64,000 nucleotides of DNA from Planctomycetaceae bacterium UBA2671 (GTDB lineage: Bacteria > Planctomycetota > Planctomycetia > Planctomycetales > Planctomycetaceae), in NCBI GenBank assembly GCA_002359185.1, contig DEML01000021.1:6502-70501 (forward strand), read 5' to 3'. Positions within the stretch are counted from its first letter, which is position 1, and each line of letters begins with the position of its first letter. Positions 34,156 through 43,500 of this stretch are shown here, in pieces. The translations under genes and the position numbers were made by a program. Under the pieces are notes generated by a model, which worked only from the letters and a program-made list of their open reading frames with translations, ran no database searches and was not told the origin of the DNA.

Positions 34156-35262
34156 CTAACCGACTTCCCGAGCCACCTTTTCCGCCAGTGTCGCATCCCG
34201 TTCGGCATAAACTTGCGTCACATCGGCTTTCGAGTGGCCGAGTAGGATTTGAGCGGCTTCGAGTCCGAAGCGTTTGCGGATGATCGTCGCGAATGTGTGC
34301 CGGAGTTGATTCGGTGTCCAGTCGGGAATCTTCCCCTGGCTGCAGGCCCGGTTGATGGCCCGTCGATAACTGGTTCGGTCGTAGCCGTCCGGGTAAGTGG
34401 TTCGCAGAGAGGGCTTCTCATGTCGCAGGTCGTGCGTGTGAGAGGGAGAGAAGACATAGGAATCCTCAGTCCGATTCAGAAACGGCTGCAGAATCCGTTG
34501 AGCCTTCCGCCCGAGTTGAATGATGCGTTTCTTCCCATGATGGACCGTCTTGTGTCCCTCGGGAGCATATCGCCAGACATCCCCCGTCCGGTCGAGATTA
34601 CAAACCCGCATCATGCAGATTTCCCCCGGTCGCATCCCGGTCACATACTGCAGTCGCACCATCGCAGCGACCACAGGCCCGAGTTGCCGAAGTGTTTTGA
34701 TAACAACCAGCGGAGAGACCGGTTCCACGGGTTTGGATTCGGTCGCCTGAGTTCTCCCCCGTCGCAATCCCGGGAGGGCTTTCAACGCCTGCCAGACATT
34801 GGCGGGAACACATCCCTCGACCACACCATACTTGAACGCCCGGGTGATGATGGAAACGTAAGTGTTGATCACCCCTCGGGAGAGTTTCTTACGGATCATT
34901 CGATTCCGGACCCGTTCGAGATGCTTCGGTGTGAATTTGTCTGTCTGCAGGTCCTTACATTCGGCTACCAGAAAGCGGAGAGCAGAACCGACCCGGATCG
35001 CTTCGGACGTTTGTTTCCCGTCCTTCACATAATATTTGCGGGCAAACTTTGTGTAAGCGACTGACAAGCGGGCAATGGAGACAGCCGAGCCGTATTTGTC
35101 GAGATTCCCGGCAGACCAGTCAGAAACAATTTCAGACCATTTCTTGCGACTGTCGGGAGTGTCATATTCCCCGAGATAGATCATTCGACCATTGATACGG
35201 GTATAAGCCTGACCAGTCGCCTTATGCAGACCGTAGGACGGGGGAGCGGGCTTGCGAGCCAT
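34156..35262 (-). CDS. tyrosine recombinase/integrase
   Basis: 368 residues. An N-terminal arm-binding-like region precedes the core-binding SAM-like domain (about 60-165). The catalytic domain has Arg211 (TGMRPGE), Arg321 in PNQLRHTFAT, His344 (LGHS) and nucleophile Tyr352 (VTQVYAE). The first His of the usual H-x-x-R box is Asn318. Start 35262 abuts a hairpin that could hide the AAAGG ribosome site. It lies 130 nt from the 3' end of tRNA-Val, the expected attachment site for such integrases. Confidence 0.92.
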   Translation of the reverse strand: MARKPAPPSYGLHKATGQAYTRINGRMIYLGEYDTPDSRKKWSEIVSDWSAGNLDKYGSAVSIARLSVAYTKFARKYYVKDGKQTSEAIRVGSALRFLVAECKDLQTDKFTPKHLERVRNRMIRKKLSRGVINTYVSIITRAFKYGVVEGCVPANVWQALKALPGLRRGRTQATESKPVEPVSPLVVIKTLRQLGPVVAAMVRLQYVTGMRPGEICMMRVCNLDRTGDVWRYAPEGHKTVHHGKKRIIQLGRKAQRILQPFLNRTEDSYVFSPSHTHDLRHEKPSLRTTYPDGYDRTSYRRAINRACSQGKIPDWTPNQLRHTFATIIRKRFGLEAAQILLGHSKADVTQVYAERDATLAEKVAREVG

Positions 35263-35278
35263 GAGAAACGCCTTTCTC
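35263..35278 (-). promoter_or_regulatory. hairpin abutting the integrase start codon
   Basis: GAGAAA-CGCC-TTTCTC on the plus strand gives a perfect 6-bp stem with a 4-nt loop in the mRNA, ending one base before ATG. The only Shine-Dalgarno candidate (AAAGG) lies in it, so initiation is probably repressed unless the hairpin opens. Confidence 0.55.
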
Positions 35279-35389
35279 TGGACACATTGAAGACACTGAA
35301 CATCCTCAAAGTGTGTAGTAAACTGTGTAGTTACTACCGCGTCGCAGAAGAGGCGAGAGGCATAAGTCTATGCCCGGTAAGCATTTAAA

Positions 35390-35466
<77 letters not shown>

Positions 35467-35941
35467 GGAGTGAATCGCGGGGCGATCGTGTGAAAAGTTA
35501 CTTGGAATTGATGGGCTCGTCAAGAATAGAGACAAAAAACGGATCGTTCTGGTTCGATTTTCTTTTGATTTGTCACTGTAATCAATTTCATTGCCCCTGT
35601 TTCCAAAGAAAAACGACATCTATGAGTTTTTTTGATTCGGAGATGGCCGTCTGAAAGTTGAATCAGGTGCAGGTCGGGCAGTGCCTGACCTGCAAGATTT
35701 TCAACGAATCCATGATTGTTCAATAATTGAGCACACTGATTTAGCTGATGAATGCAGGTGTTTTCACTTCGCCAGCCTCTGTGGTTGAAGTAAACTTGAT
35801 GTAAACAATCGATTGATCGCTAAGCCCAGCCTTGATTTCGGGTTCTCAATGTCCGATAACCACAGCGGAACTGTTTTGCAGAGTTGGGTAGTCGGGATTA
35901 CCCAAAAGATATGAATTTCATGTAGCCGTGGAAGTTTTTTA
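35467..35941. other. intergenic region with one half-copy of a palindromic repeat
   Basis: 475 nt between tRNA-Val and trpA. Apart from the repeat at 35669-35693 nothing is recognised; it should contain promoters for both flanking genes. Confidence 0.5.
35669..35693. repeat. REP-like palindromic repeat, family A, half copy
   Basis: GCAGGTCGGGCA and TGCCTGACCTGC flank a central G. It corresponds to one arm of the full element at 7901-7967. Confidence 0.7.
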
Positions 35942-36766
35942 ATGACACAGATCTGCTCTCGAATTGAAGCTGTTTTTCGTGAACGTGGTCCGAAGGGGCA
36001 GTTGGCGTTCATGCCATTTATTGCAGCTGGGGATCCCGATTTGCCTAGAACGGCTGAATTGCTCAAAGCGCTGGCGGGGGCGGGGGCGGACTTGATTGAA
36101 CTCGGATTTCCCTACAGCGATCCGATTGCCGATGGTCCGGTCATTCAGGCCTCCTATACGCGGGCTCTGGCTCAGAAAACGACCGTGGATGGGATTTTCG
36201 AGATGGTTCAATCGCTCAAAGAGGATTCAATGCCTCCGCTGGTGGCGATGGTCTCTTATGCCATCATTTTTCGGCATGGGACGGATCGGTTCATTGAGCA
36301 AGCTTCCCAGGCTGGTTTCAGTGGATTTATTGTGCCCGATTTGCCAACAGAAGAGGCGAGTGAACTGGCTCCTCAAATGCAGGCAGCTGGTTTGGATCTG
36401 ATTCAACTGCTGGCCCCGACGACGACTTCTGAGCGAACAAAATCGATTGTGGCACATTCGAGTGGATTCATCTACTGCATTGCGGTTTCCGGGACGACCG
36501 GTGAACGTGATCAGGTAGCGGGTGAATTGATCGAGCAGCTCAAGAGTCTGAAAGATAAAACCGAAACGCCGCTGGCAGTTGGATTTGGGATCGGCAAGCC
36601 GGAGCATCTCGATCCCCTGCGTGGTGTGGCTGATGGAGCGATTGTCGGCTCGGCAATCGTGAAACATCTTCAGCAACTCTCAGACGGTGGGAAGACTTTT
36701 GAAGAGATTCTCCATGAGATCGAAGTCTTTGCGAGCAGCATGGCTGAGGCGGCTCATCGGGAGTAG
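35942..36766 (+). CDS. trpA: tryptophan synthase alpha chain
   Basis: 274 residues of TIM-barrel TrpA, which cleaves indole-3-glycerol phosphate and channels indole to TrpB. Catalytic Glu and Asp are in DLIELGFPYSDPIADGPVIQ (about 47-66). Phosphate-binding loops are IAVSGTTGER and VGFGIGKPEH. The start has GGAAG upstream. trpB and other trp genes are not adjacent, so the pathway is dispersed, as is common in planctomycetes. Confidence 0.96.
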   Translation: MTQICSRIEAVFRERGPKGQLAFMPFIAAGDPDLPRTAELLKALAGAGADLIELGFPYSDPIADGPVIQASYTRALAQKTTVDGIFEMVQSLKEDSMPPLVAMVSYAIIFRHGTDRFIEQASQAGFSGFIVPDLPTEEASELAPQMQAAGLDLIQLLAPTTTSERTKSIVAHSSGFIYCIAVSGTTGERDQVAGELIEQLKSLKDKTETPLAVGFGIGKPEHLDPLRGVADGAIVGSAIVKHLQQLSDGGKTFEEILHEIEVFASSMAEAAHRE

Positions 36767-36843
36767 TCATGTAAAAACGCCTATCAATGACTCATCAAAT
36801 ACATCGCTCGCGAAAGTCGACAAGCCAAGAGGGGCGAAACGTT

Positions 36844-36880
36844 CGGGGGCTTCCGCTTACGCGGAACGCCCCCGCCACCC
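36844..36880. repeat. REP-like repeat, family B (GGGTGGCGGGGGCG... element), half copy
   Basis: CGGGGGCTTCCGCTTACGCG followed by GAACGCCCCCGCCACCC. It is nearly identical to the right arm of the complete element at 57001-57082, and another copy starts at 63974. Confidence 0.8.
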
Positions 36881-36943
36881 TATATAGATTTTGTTGTGAT
36901 CAAGTTTTGTTGAGTGTTACAAGTAATGGAATGTGCGACTCTT

Positions 36944-36986
36944 GGCAGTGTGAAAGATGGGGGATTTTCTCGAATCCCACATTGCC
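36944..36986. other. two-part hairpin between trpA and the Gfo/Idh/MocA gene
   Basis: GGCAGTGTG and CACATTGCC pair (one G-T wobble), with an inner GGGATT/AATCCC stem and TTCTCG-type loop. Could be an RNA structure or another repeat family. Confidence 0.35.
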
Positions 36987-37191
36987 AGGCAGGAGCATCT
37001 CATAGAATTCGCAGAATCGTTATGATTGTTTTTCTCAGAAAGTTGCGGTGCTGGCGATTTTGACGTTCGTGGAGGCGACTTCCTGAGAATTGCTGAGTGA
37101 TTGCTGATTCATTCTTGTAATGTGAATCCACAGACTTTTAGATGTCAGCTTGTGAATAGTGATTCTGAGGTTGTCTGAAGGAAACCTCCGA

Positions 37192-38283
37192 GTGAACAAT
37201 GGTCATGAAAGATTACATAATTCCGTGAGCGATACACTCAAAATAGGACTGATTGGAGCAGGTCATAACACCTGCCAAAAGCACATTCCAGGCTTTCAGG
37301 CGATTTCCGGGGTGACGTTGCAAGCGGTCTGCAATTCGCGTGAGGAATCGACCCGCAACGTTGCAAAACGGTTTGGAATTCCAGACCAGTATGCTGACTG
37401 GAAAGATGTCGTTCACTCCTCCGACATCGATGCGATTGTCATTGGTACGTGGCCGAATCTGCATTGCGAGGTGGCCTGTGCGGCTCTCGCAGCCGGTAAG
37501 CATGTTCTGACGGAAGCCCGCATGGCGCGGAATCTGGATGAGGCAAGGAGGATGCTTGAGGCTTCTCGGCAGCATGCGGATTTGACATCAATGGTGGTTC
37601 CCAGTCCGTTCGGATTGAAGTTCGGTCCGTATATGGACTCACTGATTGAACGTCGCTTTCTAGGAGATTTGCGGGAAGTGGTAGTGATTGGTGCAGACGA
37701 TACGCACTGGGATTTTTCTCAGCATTTGCATCCACGACAAGATCGGGAATTGAGTGGAAATAATGTTCTGCATCTTGGCATCCTGCATGAAACTCTCAGT
37801 CGCTGGGTGCCAGCGACGAAACGCGTGATGGCTCAGGCAAAAATTTTTGAGACTGAACGTTCGCTGGAAAACTCCCCAGAGATGGCGAAAGTCACCGTGC
37901 CTGACAGCCTGCATGTGATGTCACAACTCGAGGGGGGGGCCCGCGGGATTTATCACTTGAGTGGTATTTCGCTGTTTGGCCCGGGGCATCACATTCATTT
38001 GTATGGTACGGAAGGGACTATCAAACTACGATTTGATTTGAAGTCTGGCCTGAAGGAAACCTTATTGTGCGGTCGAATTGGCGAAGAGTCGCTAATCCCC
38101 TTGGAACTTTCTGCTGAGAAGCTCGGAAGCTGGCAAGTCGAAGCCGATTTTATCGCGGCGATTCGCGGAGAAAAACCGGTCACGCTCAATAATTTTGAGA
38201 CCGCATTAGACTATATGAAATTCACCGAAGCGGTTTACCAGAGTTACACTCAAGGTGTTGCGGTTGAGTTGGCTTCGTTGTAG
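37192..38283 (+). CDS. Gfo/Idh/MocA family protein with altered EKP motif
   Basis: 363 residues from GTG 37192 (AAGGAA 7 nt upstream); GTG 37225 is an alternative giving MSDTLKIGLIGAG. The Rossmann motif LIGAGHNT is near residue 17. The motif that normally reads C-E-K-P, supplying the catalytic Lys, is here LTEARMA, so the Lys is missing. The C-terminal domain reads YGTEGTIKLRFD. It lacks a signal peptide, unlike the homologue at 22394. Either a divergent dehydrogenase subfamily or a non-catalytic member. Confidence 0.85.
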   Translation: MNNGHERLHNSVSDTLKIGLIGAGHNTCQKHIPGFQAISGVTLQAVCNSREESTRNVAKRFGIPDQYADWKDVVHSSDIDAIVIGTWPNLHCEVACAALAAGKHVLTEARMARNLDEARRMLEASRQHADLTSMVVPSPFGLKFGPYMDSLIERRFLGDLREVVVIGADDTHWDFSQHLHPRQDRELSGNNVLHLGILHETLSRWVPATKRVMAQAKIFETERSLENSPEMAKVTVPDSLHVMSQLEGGARGIYHLSGISLFGPGHHIHLYGTEGTIKLRFDLKSGLKETLLCGRIGEESLIPLELSAEKLGSWQVEADFIAAIRGEKPVTLNNFETALDYMKFTEAVYQSYTQGVAVELASL

Positions 38284-38295
38284 CACATAGACCAG

Positions 38296-38391
38296 GTAGG
38301 ACAGGCTTCCAGCCTGTCGAATGGAAATCGAACTTATTGTGAATTTAAGTGAATGCAATGACATAATAGAGAGGCAGTATGCCTGTCCTGC
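38296..38391. repeat. REP-like repeat, family D (GTAGGACAGGCT...AGCCTGTC)
   Basis: GTAGGACAGGCT and AGCCTGTC (38296-38318) form one palindrome; GGCAGTATGCCTGTCCTGC (38373-38391) forms an inverse second half. It lies between convergent genes and may act as their terminator. Confidence 0.7.
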
Positions 38392-38456
38392 ATTGTGCTT
38401 AAGACTTTTCAGGTCTTTCCTGGATATTGAGGAACTGCCAGAGGGAATACTTCTTG

Positions 38457-39839
38457 TCAATCCTGCTCCGGCAGTGGCTCGTGGGCCTCGCTCATGAACT
38501 GTTCCATTTGGGAGACGATTTCAGGATTTGAGTTGGAAAGATTCTTCTTTTCATAGGGATCTGACTCCAGGTTAAAAAGTTCAGTCTGCTGGCCAGCTTT
38601 GCGGAATGCTTTCCAGTCTCCCATGCGAACAGCCTGAGTGTCGATTTTCTGCTGAGAGCCTTTGCAGAATTCCCAATAGAGATAGTCGTGCTGTTGTTGA
38701 GATTTCTGATTTCCCTTGAGGGTTGGCAGAAAGGAAATGCCATCAACTTGAGGGGGAACGGTCTGTTTCAAGAGCTCAGCCATGGTCGGAAGGACATCCT
38801 GAAAGCTGCTCAAATGATCTGTCGTTTTACCCGCTGCAATGACTCCGGGCCAGCGGGCGAGCATTGGAGTTCGGATGCCCCCTTCGTGCATGTCGCGTTT
38901 ATATCCACGCAGGTTTCCTGTGGAGTTCCAGAACGCGGGATCGTGCCCCCCTTCTTTATGGGCGCCGTTATCGCTGCTGAACATGATGAGCGTGTTGTCA
39001 TCAATGTTCAATTCTTCGAGCAGATCCAGAATGGAGCCAACTTCGTTGTCGAGGTTCTCCATCATGGCTGCAAAGCCGACGATTGGATTCTGGACATCGG
39101 GGCACGGTTCGCCACCAGCGCCATACTTGCCGATTTTGTTATCGAATTGAGGAAAGACTTTCCGCCATTTCTCATGCAGGTCTTTCGGTGCATGCATGGC
39201 CGCATGAGGTACGGCTGTTGGAATATAACAGAAGAACGGAGTGTCGTTATTGGCGTTTTTTGAAATGAATGTCCGGGCTCGATCCAGGATCAAATCGTGA
39301 ATAAACGTGCCCGGTTCGAGAGGAATTTCCCGGCCATTGTCGACCACGCTGGTTGGGTAATAGGTGTGAGCAATCGTCTGAGATTTCCAGCCATAGAATT
39401 CATCGAAGCCATGTGTGTTCGGGTTTTTGTAGCCCGATTCATTCGTATGCCCGAGCCCCCATTTCCCGAATGCACCTGTCGCATAGCCAGACGCTTTGAA
39501 CAATTCAGGGAGGACAGTCATTTCAGGATCGAGTTCCGCATTCTTTTCGCCACTCACATTCCCACGCAAATAACAATGGCCGGAGTGTTGCCCCGTCATC
39601 AAGACGGCTCGTGAAGGACTGCAGACGGTATTGCCGGAGTAGTGGGCAGTGAACTTGAGGCCTTCATTAGCCAGGCGATCGATATTCGGAGTTGTGAATT
39701 TGTCCTGTCCGTAGCAGGAGAGATCTCCATAACCGAGGTCGTCGGCCAGAATGTAAATGACATTAGGCTGGTCGGCCGCTGATAAAGCACTCTCGGAGAG
39801 CATGAAAACAGTGACAAGGAACAGGAGCAATTTGAACAT
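38457..39839 (-). CDS. secreted sulfatase (arylsulfatase family)
   Basis: 460 residues. ATG 39839 has GAGG 6 nt upstream; a signal peptide runs to about residue 21. Metal-ligand Asp residues are in ILADDLGYGD, and the formylglycine-directing motif CSPSR has Cys73, followed by AVLMTGQHSG. Additional sulfatase signatures are GKWGLGH, FFCYIPTAVPHAAMHAP and MFSSDNGAH. It hydrolyses sulfate esters after FGly conversion; planctomycete genomes hold many such enzymes for algal sulfated polysaccharides. No carbohydrate-binding domain. Confidence 0.95.
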   Translation of the reverse strand: MFKLLLFLVTVFMLSESALSAADQPNVIYILADDLGYGDLSCYGQDKFTTPNIDRLANEGLKFTAHYSGNTVCSPSRAVLMTGQHSGHCYLRGNVSGEKNAELDPEMTVLPELFKASGYATGAFGKWGLGHTNESGYKNPNTHGFDEFYGWKSQTIAHTYYPTSVVDNGREIPLEPGTFIHDLILDRARTFISKNANNDTPFFCYIPTAVPHAAMHAPKDLHEKWRKVFPQFDNKIGKYGAGGEPCPDVQNPIVGFAAMMENLDNEVGSILDLLEELNIDDNTLIMFSSDNGAHKEGGHDPAFWNSTGNLRGYKRDMHEGGIRTPMLARWPGVIAAGKTTDHLSSFQDVLPTMAELLKQTVPPQVDGISFLPTLKGNQKSQQQHDYLYWEFCKGSQQKIDTQAVRMGDWKAFRKAGQQTELFNLESDPYEKKNLSNSNPEIVSQMEQFMSEAHEPLPEQD

Positions 39840-40578
39840 GGCGACCTCGGCTGATCGGGAAAATTTGTGCGTCTGAGAGAATTTACCATAACTTCCCGAA
39901 ATGCTCATGTCGAGTTTCATTATAGTTCATGACAAGGAGCGGAATCGATTCAACGGGAATTCTGACTCCAGTTTCTCCAATTCATACGTTACTGAAATCA
40001 TGCATATTCCAGTAGCGATTCCCCATTTGGTAAGCAACGTACAAGACCACTCCAGTTGACTCAGGTGGAATGAAACATCGCATTGGAATTGCTGGAGAAT
40101 TCACGGAATCTTCACCGGTGTTCATAAACCAAGTGGGAATCCGAGACAGAAATGTACCTTTCAGATCCTATAAAAAACAGGGGTTTGAGGACTGGTCGGG
40201 AGATGATCGTCAGGGAATTTCTCATGAAAAATTTCCGGTTTCATATTGAACTCGTCTTGAGTTTGACTGAGGCCACGTGATATCCTCCGCCCTGCCCAGC
40301 TTCGCTGATTTGAACCAGTGTTGTAGACGGCAATTTTTTCAGGGAGAAGAAGTTTAGCCTCATGTTCTGACGATGTCACAAGATATTCTTCTTCAAGACT
40401 GTTGATAACCCTGTAATCACATTTTCTGTGGAATGCTTAATCATCTGTTTTCTGAAGTCATTCGGGATACTGCGACTTTCGGCCATCAAATAAGATGGCT
40501 GCCAGTTTTCATCAGTATGCGAATGACTTGAGATGAGTGCGATGCGCTTACCTGTCACTCAACCACAAGGGCTGCAAA
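39840..40578. other. intergenic region, no recognised feature
   Basis: About 740 nt between the divergent sulfatase and surface-protein genes. Frames of 60-72 codons exist on the minus strand but lack ribosome sites and family resemblance. It should contain both promoters. Unusually long for this window. Confidence 0.45.
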
Positions 40579-43500
40579 ATGAATTTATTTGGACGTCTGC
40601 TCACTAAAAAAATTTCATCAGGACGAGTGAAATCTCGCCGTTCCCGCCAGGGGCACTCCGGCAATGACAATTGTCCGATCATGAAGATGGAAACACTCGA
40701 ATCGCGGGTTGTTCTTTCCTGTTCATGTTCAGGTGTAGGCGGAACGACAACTTTGCTTTCGACGAATGCCAATCCCGGGAACTCTGCACAATACGGCGAC
40801 CATGTCGTTGCTAACGAAATGTTTGTCGTTGTCGGGGCACAGAATGAAGATACTGCAACCACGACGAATTCCGGTGTTGTGTATGTTTACGATGCCACCT
40901 CAACTTCAACGACGCCGCTGTTCGTCATTGAAAATCCTCAAGGCAATAGTAATGGCCTGTTTGGTAGCGATATTGCAATCGATGGCACGAATCTCGTTGT
41001 TGGTGCCCGAGGAACTGGGAAAGCTTATCTGTACGATTTAAGCGGTCCGACTCTCAACGGCCCTGTCGTGATCAGCAAACCTTCCGGGATTCAGGGACAG
41101 TTTGGAGACAGTGTCGCGATCTCCGGAAATAAAATTATCGTGGGCGATTTTGCCAGCGACTTCTCGAATCGTGGTGCGGCTTATGTTTACGAATTGACAG
41201 TCGATACCAACACACTGCAACAACAGGTAACACATCGTCTCACGATCAATAACCCGGGCGATAACAGTGTGCAGTTCTCTCGTCAGAACCTGGCTATCTC
41301 TGGTGATACGCTCGTCATTGGAGCATTCAATCAGGTAACCAATGGAACCTCGGGTGTTCAGCGCGGCCGCGTTTATGTTTACGATTTGAATTTCAATCCG
41401 TATGTTGCCACGCTGACCAATACGATCAACAATCCGAATATCGGATCGTCCGACAACTTCGGCTTTACCCTGGATATTGATGGGGACACCTTAGCCGTCG
41501 GTGCTCAAACCAATAGTACTTTGGGCAGTGAAGTCGGTCAGGTGCACATTTACGATCTTGCAGGCAGTACAGTTGCTCCCGTGTTCACAATCAATCATCC
41601 GGAGCCAACAATCGGTGGTCGCTTCGGAAGTGACCTGGCTCTTTCCGGACGAATGCTGGCCGTCTCTGCTCGTCTGGCCGATCCCAACAGTGTGACTGAT
41701 GCAGGGCGGGCCTATCTGTTCGATCTCGACAGTGCGACTCCCGGAACTCCGACCAGCATCTTTGAAAATCCGACTCCTGCTGCTTTCGATACTTTCGGAA
41801 CCGCCATAGATCTCACTGGAGATCTTGTCGTCATTGGAGCCCCCACCGATGATACCCGCAACGATCTGGGAGAAACGACGAATGTCAACGATGGAGCCGT
41901 CTACATTTTTGGATTTGGTTCCGTCAATAATCCTCCCACACTTGGCGATGACAGTTTTACGATCGAAGAAAACCGCAGCAGTGGCACGGTTGTCGGGACA
42001 GTCGTCGGAAACGATGTCGATGTTGATAACGTGCTGACTTATTCGATCACAGGTGGAAATACAGCCGGTGCGTTTGCGATTGATGCCATGACAGGTGAAA
42101 TCACCGTTGCCAACGCAGCAGCCATCGACTTTGAAACAAATCCCAGCTTTACGCTGGCGGTTCAGGTGGAAGATCAATGTGGTGAGTTCGACACAGCCGA
42201 TGTGATGATTGATCTGACCGATCTGGAGACGTCATTAACGATTGATGACGTCACACTGGTTGAAGGAGATTCGGGGATCGTCAATGCGATCTTTACTGTG
42301 ACAAGCACAGATCGAATTGATGCCGGGATTGGTGTGGAGTTCGCAACTGCTGACGGCTCAGCATCGTTTGCCGATTATGTCGCCCAGTCGGGAACTCTCA
42401 ACTTCCTGGGACAGGCTGGCGAAACTCAAACCATCACGATTGAAATCACTCCTGAAGATCTCGCCGAGATGGATGAAGATTTCTTCGTGAATCTCTTCAA
42501 TCTCACCGGGTCGAACGATGTGACTATTGCAGATGCCAGTGGACTGGGAACGATCCTCAATGAAGATTATGTTCCTGTCTCCGATGCCGGCGGGCCTTAT
42601 GAAATCTCAGAAGGGGATGACCTGACTCTCGATGCCTCGGCTTCAACCGATGCCGATTCGGCTTCACTCTCCTATCGCTGGGATGTCGATGGAGATGGCG
42701 ATTACGATGAAAACATCACTGGAGCAACGCCGACATTGTCGAATGCTCAGTTGGCCGCTCTCGGCTTGAACGATGGGCCTCAAAGTGTGAACGTGACTGT
42801 CGAAGTGAGTGATGGAACCAATGTTTCCACCGCTCAGACGACTCTCACGATTAACAATGTCGCTCCGAATATTACCGCCCTCAATTCCAGCAACAGCGAT
42901 TTTGACGACATCTCCGAAAGTGGTTATGTCACACTCGATGGATCGTTTTTCGATCCTGCGCTGAATGCGGACACTCATACCGTGACTGTCGACTGGGGTG
43001 ATGGCTCAGCGATCGAATCGATTTCGGTGGATCAACTCAATGATTCGTTCGCAGGTGGGCATCAATATGCAGCCGGTGGGATTTATACAATTCTGGTGAC
43101 TGCCATCGATGAAGATGGTGGCACCTCTTCAACATTGACGACTCAGGCAATTGTGCAGGGCATCAACGTTGTTGACGGTGAATTGTTCATCATCGGTTCC
43201 GACGGCAGCGACCTTGTTTTCGTAACCAAGTATGGTGGAAGCTATCACATTCTCACTTGCTTCGAAGGCAGTGGAGTCAGCTACACAACAGAATCGACAT
43301 CTGGGATCGATTCACTGACCATTCTGACTGGTGGTGAGAACGATCTGGTTAAAGTTGACACCCGCGTGAAAACTCCGACTTTGATTGACGGCGGAAGCGG
43401 TAATGATCTGCTTTCTGGCGGAGGTGGCATGACGGTCATTCTTGGCGGTTCCGGAAATGACATGCTCTACGGCAACAACGGAAACGACATTCTGATCGGT

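Larger units (their letters stand above)
36767..37191. other. intergenic region with REP-like repeat and a hairpin
   Basis: About 425 nt. Contains a family B half element (36844-36880) and a two-part stem at 36944-36986. Nothing else recognised. Confidence 0.5.

Noticed and set aside
34249..35064. 271-codon frame antisense to the integrase
   Set aside because: The integrase has all but one of its catalytic residues in the other strand; this frame has no start site support or motif.
40161..40558. Two short minus-strand frames before the surface-protein gene
   Set aside because: 60-72 codons, no ribosome sites and no recognisable features; probably chance.
41491..42177. 228-codon frame antisense to the large surface protein
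   Set aside because: Shadow of a repetitive coding region, with no ribosome site and low-complexity composition.
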